DNA of 15,677 nt from JBBSGD01 sp038254435. GTDB taxonomy: Bacteria; Actinomycetota; CADDZG01; WHSQ01. The first letter of the stretch is position 1, and the number at the start of each line of letters is the position of its first letter. Under the pieces are notes generated by a model that searched no databases, was not told the DNA's origin, and saw nothing but the letters and a program-made list of their open reading frames with translations. Both the position numbers and the translations under genes were made by a program. This document shows positions 8,728-14,610 of the stretch, piece by piece. The DNA is taken from the NCBI GenBank assembly GCA_038254435.1, contig JBBSGD010000042.1, forward strand, positions 1 through 15,677, read 5' to 3'.

Positions 8728-9818
8728 AACACTCCCTCCTTGATGGGCGCATGAACCTCGATGGCCGTGCCTCTCGCGATCAGGACCTCTCTCAGCGGAT
8801 CGAGCCGCACCGCTTGCACCGGGGACAGGACTCCGCTGCGCGCGTAGCCCCCGGCAGCCATGGTCGCGGCGCCGAGCGCGAGTGTCTCGGCGGTCACCCC
8901 GTAGACGTCGTTCCCCGTGGCGGTCACGTTGCGCCAGGCCGAGCCGTCCCGGGCCTCGGCGAGGATCGTCCACCTGCCCGCCTTCAGCGCGTGGGGGGCC
9001 GGACCGTCGGGAAGCCGGGCGAGGGCACCCTTAAGGACGCTCCTGCCCGGGCCTACAGAGCGTAGGAAACGCAGGGCAGGAACGGCTGCCTTGATCCCGT
9101 AGCTCTGCGCGGCGCCGGACGTGACGTACAGCTCGAGATCGGCGAGGTCGATGTGACGCGGCGCGAGCCAGGCCTCGGCGAGGGGGAAGGCCATGCTGGT
9201 GCGGGGGCCAAGGGGCGGGGGCATGGGCGCCCAGCGAAGCTTCTCGCCCGCGCCCACCGCGACCGGCTTCCCGTCCTCGATCCAGCGACCCTCAGACGCA
9301 ATGATGCCGAGGCTCGAGCGTACCGTCCCCCTCGAAGCCGTCGTGGGCAGCGCATACGTAAGCGTTAGAGAGGGCCTGTCCATCGACTCGGTGGCAACCG
9401 CGGCGATGACATCGGCCGGGACCTCGTCGAAGCCGAGCGCGGGGGCCATGGCGATGCCCGCTGCGCGCGCTCGCCCGTCGTAACGCTCGATGAGGCGGCC
9501 GGTGAAGCTCGTTTCGCCGTTGCAGTCTATGTAGTGTGCTCCCGCGATCAAGGCGGCCTCGGCCGCCGTGTCGCCGATCTCGTCAAACGGCCCGACGCAC
9601 GTGATCAGGACCTTCACGTCCCTCAGGTGCCTCACGAGCGATGCAAGATCGCTCGCGTCGGCCACCCGGACCTCCCTGCGGCCGGTGGCTGCTGAGATCG
9701 CGGCGAGCTTTGCGTGGTCGCGCCCGGCAACGGCGAAGTCGATGCCCCGGCGGTGCAGCGCATGAGCGGTGAGACGGCCGGTGTAACCGCTGGCGCCGAA
9801 GAGCAAGACGTCGGGCAT
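8724..9818 (-). CDS. Saccharopine-dehydrogenase-like NAD(P)-binding oxidoreductase
   Basis: This 364-residue protein begins with a Rossmann fold: VLLFGASGYTG has Gly8, Gly11 and Gly14 of the dinucleotide-binding loop, followed by FAVAGRD at the end of the second strand. LITCVGPFDEIG and HYIDCNGE match the saccharopine dehydrogenase / trans-acting enoyl reductase family. It is one of the shorter single-fold members, many of them of unknown substrate, and there are no lysine or lipid biosynthesis genes nearby to suggest one. The ATG at 9818 fits the start of the Rossmann strand; there is no strong SD. It heads a two-gene operon with the unknown 133-residue protein and is divergent from the histidine-phosphatase gene (92-bp gap). 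Confidence 0.85.
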   Translation of the reverse strand: MPDVLLFGASGYTGRLTAHALHRRGIDFAVAGRDHAKLAAISAATGRREVRVADASDLASLVRHLRDVKVLITCVGPFDEIGDTAAEAALIAGAHYIDCNGETSFTGRLIERYDGRARAAGIAMAPALGFDEVPADVIAAVATESMDRPSLTLTYALPTTASRGTVRSSLGIIASEGRWIEDGKPVAVGAGEKLRWAPMPPPLGPRTSMAFPLAEAWLAPRHIDLADLELYVTSGAAQSYGIKAAVPALRFLRSVGPGRSVLKGALARLPDGPAPHALKAGRWTILAEARDGSAWRNVTATGNDVYGVTAETLALGAATMAAGGYARSGVLSPVQAVRLDPLREVLIARGTAIEVHAPIKEGVL

Positions 9819-9910
9819 CCATCGAGCCTAACGGTGCCAGGCGCGGCGTGCGCAGCGCCCGTCCGCATGCCCGACAATCCCTTGGGATGACCTCGCAGCG
9901 GCGCGCACGG

Positions 9911-10513
9911 ATGAACGGCACCATTCACCTCGTTCGCCATGGCCTCGTCGAAAACCCCATGGGCGTGATCTACGGGCGCCTGCCCGGCTACAACCTGTCG
10001 GAAGTGGGGCTGCGCCAGGCCAAGGCCGCGGCCGAGCATCTCACGAGCGCTTCGCTGCGCGCGGTGTGGTCGAGCCCGCTCGAGCGGGCGCAGGAAACCG
10101 CTCACGAGATCGCGGGTCGGCACGGCCTCCCCACCGTGCTCGACGACCGGGCCCTCGAGAGCGCGACGACGCTCGAGGGCGTCGGGCGCACGATTGCGTC
10201 GTTGCTGCGATCGCCGCGCAGCTGGTGGCAGTTCCGCAATCCGATGAAGCCGACCTGGGGCGAGTCGTTCAGTCAGGTGCGGGCGCGCATGCTCGAGGTG
10301 GTTGAGGATGCGCTGGCGGCCGTCGACGGCGGCGAGGTCGTCCTGGTATCGCACCAGACTCCGATACAAGTGGCCCGGCTTGCTCTCGCACAACGCAGCG
10401 TGCCGCCGTGGTTGGGCTCGCACCCCTGCGCGACCGGGTCGGTGTCCTCGCTCGTGCTCGAGGAGGGCCGCGTCGTGTCCGCGCGTTACTTTGTGCCCCG
10501 CGTCGAGGGCTAG
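9911..10513 (+). CDS. Histidine phosphatase (phosphoglycerate-mutase-like) family protein
   Basis: The 200-residue product has the family's phospho-accepting motif LVRHG at 7-11 (His10), SSPLERAQET at 54-63 with the second catalytic Arg at 59, WGESF at 116-120, and LVSHQTPI with the second catalytic His at 148. These residues make it a likely active phosphatase of the broad-specificity or cobalamin/sugar-phosphate type, but the substrate cannot be read from sequence. The ATG at 9911 puts the RHG motif near the N-terminus as usual; an ATG at 9887 in the same frame would add eight residues. Neither has a good SD. It is divergent from the dehydrogenase and convergent with the transporter. Confidence 0.88.
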   Translation: MNGTIHLVRHGLVENPMGVIYGRLPGYNLSEVGLRQAKAAAEHLTSASLRAVWSSPLERAQETAHEIAGRHGLPTVLDDRALESATTLEGVGRTIASLLRSPRSWWQFRNPMKPTWGESFSQVRARMLEVVEDALAAVDGGEVVLVSHQTPIQVARLALAQRSVPPWLGSHPCATGSVSSLVLEEGRVVSARYFVPRVEG

Positions 10514-10601
10514 CCTCAGAGCGTGCAAGCCGCCAAGGTCGCAGACACGGGCCTGCGCATGAGTAGCAGGGTCCGGGAGCGGGCCCCCCGCGGCGAGCTC
10601 C

Positions 10602-11522
10602 CTAGGGAACCCGGTCTCGCCGCCCGGGCGTGCTCTTGGGGGACCGTGCGCGAGTTGCCGGGCCGAGCTCGGCTACGAGCATCGCCGCGACGATGAACGC
10701 AGCGCCGAGATAGCCGCGCGGGGACAGCCGCTCGCCCAACCACAACATCGAGAACAGCGCGGCGAAGATCGGTTCGCCCGTGTAGATGATCGCCGTGCGG
10801 GTCGGGTGCACCCTGCGCTGACCGATGATCTGAAAGAAGTACGCCAGACCGGTGCCGAGCACGCCGGTGATCAGCAGATAACCCCACACCTCAGACAAGC
10901 GATCGGTACGTAGATCGAAGCCCGCGGTGACGAGGTGCAGCACGGCGGCGACTCCGAGCTCGATGAGGATGAGCACGACGGGGTCGTAGCGGGTCGCCGC
11001 TCCGACCAGCAGGATTTGGAGGCTCCAGAACACCACGGATGCGAGGACCAGTGCATCGCCCGCGGAGAACGACCATCCATTGAGCGACAGCAGCGCAAGC
11101 CCGGCGGTGGACATCGCCACTGCCCCGAGAGCTCTGCGGGCGGGCCACTTCCGGTAGATGAGTGCGCCGAACGCAGGGGTCCCGACCACGTACAGTCCCG
11201 TGACGAAGCCGGCATTGGTGGCGCTCGTGCGGGCCAGCCCGAGAGACTGCAGGTAGTAGGCGAAGTAGAGGAGCACACCCAGAGTCGCCCCGATCGGCAG
11301 AGCCTTGCGCCACTCCGCCCTCGGAATCCCGAGACCCAGGGGAAGCAAGGCTGCAAAACCGATGATGCGGCTCCACGCGATGAAAGCGAGAAGGCCCATC
11401 GCGGCGATCCCCTGCTTAGCGGCCGGGAACGTCGAGCCCCACAACGCCGATCCGAGAAGAAGAAGGCCGGCGGCCACCCCTTCCGGGGGAACGACGCGCA
11501 GCACGGTAAGGCCCCGGCTCAT
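10602..11522 (-). CDS. EamA/DMT-family inner-membrane transporter
   Basis: This 306-residue hydrophobic protein has about ten predicted membrane helices in two EamA-type halves of roughly five helices each. The first half contains GSALWGSTFPAAKQG at about 24-38, a motif common to drug/metabolite transporters, and the second ends with YTGEPIFAALFSMLWLGERL, the usual family signature. It probably exports a metabolite or amino acid; the substrate is unknown. The ATG at 11522 is preferred; a GTG at 11552 would add ten residues. No clear SD is seen. The C-terminus is a basic cytoplasmic tail. The gene converges on the histidine phosphatase and is divergent from the DUF6458-like gene. Confidence 0.88.
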   Translation of the reverse strand: MSRGLTVLRVVPPEGVAAGLLLLGSALWGSTFPAAKQGIAAMGLLAFIAWSRIIGFAALLPLGLGIPRAEWRKALPIGATLGVLLYFAYYLQSLGLARTSATNAGFVTGLYVVGTPAFGALIYRKWPARRALGAVAMSTAGLALLSLNGWSFSAGDALVLASVVFWSLQILLVGAATRYDPVVLILIELGVAAVLHLVTAGFDLRTDRLSEVWGYLLITGVLGTGLAYFFQIIGQRRVHPTRTAIIYTGEPIFAALFSMLWLGERLSPRGYLGAAFIVAAMLVAELGPATRARSPKSTPGRRDRVP

Positions 11523-11668
11523 GCGCCGATGAAACCACGGGCTGCGGTCCACCGGCCGCGGGACCAGGCGACATCCACCGGGGCAGCCCCCTAAAGTCGG
11601 GCCCCTGGCAGCACGATGGTGGGGGTAAGCACACCGTTTGGGTGCGCTTGAGTGAGGAGGTGTGCGTA

Positions 11669-11902
11669 GTGGGCATCGGAGTCAGTCTGTTCTTGGTCGC
11701 CGTAGGCGCGATCTTGACGTTTGCTATAGACGTGTCGACGTCCGGTTTCGACATCAACACGATCGGGATCATCCTTATGATCGTCGGGGTCGTGGGGCTG
11801 CTGCTGTCGCTTCTTTTCTGGAGCAGCTTCTCGCCATACAACCGTCGCAGAGACGACCGTGTGGTTGTCCGCGAGAGGCAGGTCGACAGAGACGTGCTCT
11901 AG
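11669..11902 (+). CDS. Small two-helix membrane protein (DUF6458-type)
   Basis: The 77-residue product has two membrane helices (about residues 2-20 and 32-51) joined by a short polar loop (DVSTSGFDIN), then a charged tail rich in Arg, Asp and Val. This matches the DUF6458 family found widely in actinobacteria, whose function is not known to me. The start is the GTG at 11669, fixed by AGGAGG at 11655-11660 with 8-nt spacing; an in-frame ATG-type start at 11642 would put that site inside the gene. It is monocistronic and followed by a strong hairpin. Confidence 0.85.
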   Translation: MGIGVSLFLVAVGAILTFAIDVSTSGFDINTIGIILMIVGVVGLLLSLLFWSSFSPYNRRRDDRVVVRERQVDRDVL

Positions 11903-11937
11903 CGCGGGGAAAGCTCTCGCTCGGACTACAGGGATTT

Positions 11938-11974
11938 GTGACCGGGACCGACTTGCGCAGCAGGTCCCGGTCAC
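11938..11974 (+). terminator. 12-bp perfect hairpin after the DUF6458-like gene
   Basis: GTGACCGGGACC (11938-11949) is the exact reverse complement of GGTCCCGGTCAC (11963-11974), with a 13-nt loop. It starts 36 nt after the stop codon. A TCTTTTCG run occurs about 18 nt further on, not directly at the stem, so it is terminator-like but could also be an RNA structure or protein site. Confidence 0.6.
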
Positions 11975-12022
11975 GTCCTGATAATCCGTCTTTTCGTCAC
12001 ACCCCGGCCTTAGCGTTGCAGC

Positions 12023-12196
12023 ATGCTCTACGAAAGCGAAATGCTCCACGCCGGCGGATACGAGCTCGGATGGTTGACCGAGGACCTCGACGAGCGCTGC
12101 GGCACGTGCGGGTCGGTGGTACGCATCTACGGCTACGAAGACGCCACCGAAGCCGAGGTCGAGTGCGACTGCGCGCTCGCGAGCACGCTCTGGTAG
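12023..12196 (+). CDS. Possible 57-residue protein with CxxC and CxC
   Basis: An ATG at 12023 opens a 57-codon frame ending at TAG 12194-12196. The product is acidic with aromatic residues and has paired cysteines, CGTC (26-29) and CDC (48-50), which suggests a small metal-binding fold. Codon use is actinobacterial, with G or C in most third positions. There is no SD, so it would be leaderless or weakly translated. Its last 64 bp overlap the 3' end of the oppositely oriented carboxypeptidase gene. I do not recognise the family. Confidence 0.5.
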   Translation: MLYESEMLHAGGYELGWLTEDLDERCGTCGSVVRIYGYEDATEAEVECDCALASTLW

Positions 12197-13476
12197 GACA
12201 GCGCCAGCCACGACCCAAAGTCGACTCCACCTAGTGCGGTGGTTGAGGAAGCGCCGGAGCCCGGCGCCGGGACGTGGGCCGAGCGGGCCAGGATGCGTAC
12301 GATCCGGTCCTCGATGTCAGAGGCTTTGTCCTTGCTCATCCCGCTCGACAGGATGGAGAAAGGGACCCAGCGCTGGTTGTTGCCCACCCACACCCAGCCC
12401 GACAGGGCGGAGATGTCCTCCAGGGTCCCCGTCTTGGCGCGTAGCCGCACACCTCCGAGGCGGTCCTCGAGCGTCCCCTCTCCGCCCCTTGCCAGGCCGC
12501 GGCGCAGGACCCGGTACCAGGGCCTGCTCATGCTCAGGTTCAAGAGACGCACAATGCCGTTGGTTGCTACCCGGTTGGCGTAGCTGAGGCCCGAGGAATC
12601 GTGTGCGACGATACCGACATCGTGCGTGGCGGCCCAGGCTCGCAGCGCACCGGCGCCTTTGGAGATGGTTCCCGGGCGTCCCCGCTTCTTCGCCCCGAGC
12701 AGCTTGCCCAGCACCTCGGCGAAGAAATTGACGGAGTGACGATCCATGAACCGCGTGATGTGGGACAGGGGAGCGGATCTCACCTGCGCAACCACGCGCA
12801 GCCCGCGCGGCGCGACTCCCGAGCCCGGTTTGCCGCCGACCGCCACGCCTGCCTCTTGCAGCTTGCGGGTTAGGGAGCGGGCCAGCAAGCGTTCGGGATG
12901 CGGCGTCATGCGCTTCTTGTGCACGTTGCCCTCGAAGGTGAGGGCCGACGGCAGAGCCACTTCTTCGGTAGGAAAGAACGAGCGCCACCCCGGAGCCCAC
13001 CAGTCGTGCGTGAAGTAGCTCCTCGAGCCCCTGACCCTGCCGGTGATGCGGCGCACGCCGGAGCGCTTGATGCCGGCTACGAGCGAGTGAAGGGTAGTGG
13101 GCCGGTAGCCAAGGGTGCGCCCGAACCTAGCGCCGCCTGTGATCGCCGGATCTCCGTGGCCGAGGATCCATAGATTGCCCTTGATTACCCCGCCCTGCGA
13201 GCGTCGGGCTACGGCGGTCGTGTGAATCCGCTTGTCCGGCCCCAAGGTTGCGAAAAGGGCCATCGACAAGAGGAGCTTCTCGTTCGATGCGGGAGTGCGC
13301 TTCCTGGCGCCGGCGTGCTCGTAGACGATGTGCTTGCGATCGCCCACGCTGATGCCGATGGAATGACCGCGTGCGAGCTTGTCTATGCGGCGCTGCCACC
13401 ACGGCTCTGCGGCGGCCGGCAGGGCGCTTGCGAGAATGAATATCGCAACAAGAGCCGCCCCGATCCCCTTTCGCAT
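12133..13476 (-). CDS. D-alanyl-D-alanine carboxypeptidase/endopeptidase (PBP4 type, peptidase S13)
   Basis: This is a penicillin-binding protein of the DacB/PBP4 class that trims D-Ala-D-Ala ends or cross-links of peptidoglycan outside the membrane. The 447-residue product starts with a clear signal peptide (MRKGIGAALVAIFILASALPAAA, likely cut after Ala23). All three serine-transpeptidase motifs are present: SNEK at 64-67, SVN at 248-250 (RHSVNFFAE) and KTG at 348-350 (RAKTGTLEDIS). GDPAIT and HDSSGLSYANRV are typical of the family. The ATG at 13476 begins the signal peptide. The last 45 or so residues after VPAPGSG are Ser/Ala-rich and unlike the family; their coding region overlaps the small 57-residue ORF on the other strand. 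Confidence 0.92.
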   Translation of the reverse strand: MRKGIGAALVAIFILASALPAAAEPWWQRRIDKLARGHSIGISVGDRKHIVYEHAGARKRTPASNEKLLLSMALFATLGPDKRIHTTAVARRSQGGVIKGNLWILGHGDPAITGGARFGRTLGYRPTTLHSLVAGIKRSGVRRITGRVRGSRSYFTHDWWAPGWRSFFPTEEVALPSALTFEGNVHKKRMTPHPERLLARSLTRKLQEAGVAVGGKPGSGVAPRGLRVVAQVRSAPLSHITRFMDRHSVNFFAEVLGKLLGAKKRGRPGTISKGAGALRAWAATHDVGIVAHDSSGLSYANRVATNGIVRLLNLSMSRPWYRVLRRGLARGGEGTLEDRLGGVRLRAKTGTLEDISALSGWVWVGNNQRWVPFSILSSGMSKDKASDIEDRIVRILARSAHVPAPGSGASSTTALGGVDFGSWLALSYQSVLASAQSHSTSASVASS

Positions 13477-13552
13477 CCCCGCAGTATGGCGACGCACATC
13501 CCTTTCGTCTAGCAGTGCTGCTCGCGGCCTCGCGGACCCTCGTGGCGCGCCG

Positions 13553-13777
13553 TTAACCGGCCTCGTCGAAGAGCGTGAGCTCGGTCGGCCACAACGAGAG
13601 CTGACCCGCGGGTGCCTCGGCGGGCGCGTCAATGGCGCAGGCCAGGCGGTGATAGCCCTGCTCGCGAGCGAGCTGCTCCGCCCTGCGCGTTGCCGTGCGC
13701 CGCTCGTGATCGCGGCGCAGCTCGGCCGCTGCGATCGCGTCCTCGATCATGCGGCCTTCCCACTCCGGAAGCTGCAT
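13553..13777 (-). CDS. Small charged protein ending in clamp-binding-like motifs
   Basis: The 74-residue product from the ATG at 13777 has a charged, helical middle (IEDAIAAAELRRDHERRTATRRAEQLAREQG) and ends with GQLSLWPTELTLFDEAG. That tail contains QLSLW and LTLF, close to the QL(S/D)LF pattern by which bacterial proteins bind the DNA polymerase sliding clamp. GAGGGG lies just upstream of the ATG. The frame is open to 13897 and the extra 40 residues look low-grade, but they cannot be excluded. I do not recognise a named family. The gene lies between the carboxypeptidase and a phage-type gene, all on the same strand. Confidence 0.6.
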   Translation of the reverse strand: MQLPEWEGRMIEDAIAAAELRRDHERRTATRRAEQLAREQGYHRLACAIDAPAEAPAGQLSLWPTELTLFDEAG

Positions 13778-13963
13778 GGTCCCCTCGTTCCCCTCCACCG
13801 CGGTCCTCCAGGGTGCGCTGTGCGTGCCGGGCTTGTCCCGGGGGATGCAGTATGGAGCAACGCGTGCCCGGGACCCCGGATTTCGCTTCATGTGCACCGG
13901 AGAACCTTGGGAGGCATCGGTTCGGCGTGGAGCTTGGGCGCAGGCTGACCACCCGGCCGACGC

Positions 13964-14329
13964 TCAGCCCTCCCAGGGCGGGTCATCACCCATCTTGCCG
14001 TAGTAGCGGGCCAGGTGCTTTCTCATCGCTGGGAGGTCCTTCTTGGGGACGTTCGCCCCCCCGCGCGCTCCTTGAAGCACGCCGGCGGCGCTCATAACGC
14101 CGCGCGGCACTGCCTTGAGCCTGCCGTCCACGATGTCGGCGATCTGGAGCTTGTAGCCCTTGAACTTGTCCTCGTCATCGGGCTCGTGCCACAGAAACGC
14201 CTTGAGGTACTTCTCGTTGGGATCATTCTCGGCGCCGGCCCACTTGCGCACGCGCTTGTTGGCCGCAGCCCCATCCCACTCCCTGTCCCTGCCGGCGAGT
14301 GGCAAGTCCTGAAAGTCGACGACGCTCAC
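13964..14329 (-). CDS. Stand-alone phage-type protein (capsid-protease-associated domain)
   Basis: The 121-residue product resembles a domain I know from phage head-maturation protease regions and from orphan bacterial genes: EKYLKAFLWHEPDDEDKFKGYKLQIADIVDGRLKAVPRGVMSAAGVLQGARGG, then AMRKHLARYYGKMGDDPPW (quoted here in pieces, residues about 39-120). No other capsid or tail gene is visible, so it is an orphan, either domesticated or left from a lost prophage. The start is the GTG at 14329, preceded by GGGAGGTG at 7-nt spacing, and overlapping as GTGA the end of a 21-codon leader ORF. Function unknown; the family assignment is from memory of conserved motifs. Confidence 0.72.
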   Translation of the reverse strand: MSVVDFQDLPLAGRDREWDGAAANKRVRKWAGAENDPNEKYLKAFLWHEPDDEDKFKGYKLQIADIVDGRLKAVPRGVMSAAGVLQGARGGANVPKKDLPAMRKHLARYYGKMGDDPPWEG

Positions 14330-14391
14330 TGCTGCACCTCCCGTTGGCGAAGCCTCGATCTCGTTAAGATATTGGGTAAACGGCTGGGCAT
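14326..14391 (-). CDS. Candidate 21-residue leader peptide
   Basis: An ATG at 14391, six nt after GGGAGG, opens a 21-codon frame that ends in TGA at 14326-14328, overlapping the GTG of the phage-type gene. The peptide is basic (Arg-rich: SRLP, TRSRLRQRE). The SD of the next gene lies inside its codons, so its translation could govern that gene. It is too short to prove from sequence alone. Confidence 0.4.
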   Translation of the reverse strand: MPSRLPNILTRSRLRQREVQQ

Positions 14392-14535
14392 CGCTTGCCT
14401 CCCGTCATACCTTGAGACGACTGCTGGGCCAGACGGGCGGAAACGAGGATAGGGGCATGGGAAGAACGCTGCTGGTTCTGTCCTTTACAACAAGCTGACA
14501 AGCGAGGGCGTGCTCGAGCGTCTTCCCGGGGTGGG

Positions 14536-14551
14536 TGTGACGTGGATCACA
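14536..14551. promoter_or_regulatory. CRP-like palindrome upstream of the HNH gene
   Basis: TGTGACGTGGATCACA is a perfect match to the TGTGA-N6-TCACA consensus of CRP/Cmr-type regulators, which are well known in actinobacteria. Its centre is 59.5 bp before the predicted transcription start at 14603, near the position expected for a class I activator. It might instead serve the divergent phage-type gene. Confidence 0.6.
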
Positions 14552-14566
14552 TCTGCCCAAAAGGGC

Positions 14567-14595
14567 TTGACGGAAGGGCAAACGCCTCCTACTAT
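14567..14595 (+). promoter_or_regulatory. Sigma-70-type promoter of the HNH gene
   Basis: TTGACG (14567-14572) and TACTAT (14590-14595) are separated by 17 bp. Both boxes are near consensus for a housekeeping actinobacterial promoter. Starting seven nt after the -10 box puts transcription at 14603, the A of the start codon, giving a leaderless mRNA. Confidence 0.65.
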
Positions 14596-14610
14596 CGAAC
14601 GTATGTTCGA
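14595..14610. promoter_or_regulatory. LexA (SOS) box over the HNH gene start
   Basis: TCGAACGTATGTTCGA is a perfect TCGAAC-N4-GTTCGA inverted repeat, extended by one more pair (A14594 with T14611). It matches the known mycobacterial SOS box and also the Bacillus form CGAAC-RNRY-GTTCG. It begins at the last base of the -10 box, spans the predicted start point and includes the ATG, so LexA bound there would block transcription. Confidence 0.85.

Noticed and set aside
9632..10528. Minus-strand open frame opposite the histidine phosphatase
   Set aside because: No family motifs; RHG and SHQ catalytic motifs on the + strand show which strand codes.
10600..10607. CCCTAGGG palindrome at the end of the transporter gene
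   Set aside because: Short, and explained by the TAG stop codon in GC-rich context.
13967..13979. GCCCT-CCC-AGGGC small hairpin at the end of the phage-type gene
   Set aside because: Only five pairs and inside the coding sequence (Pro-Pro-Trp codons).
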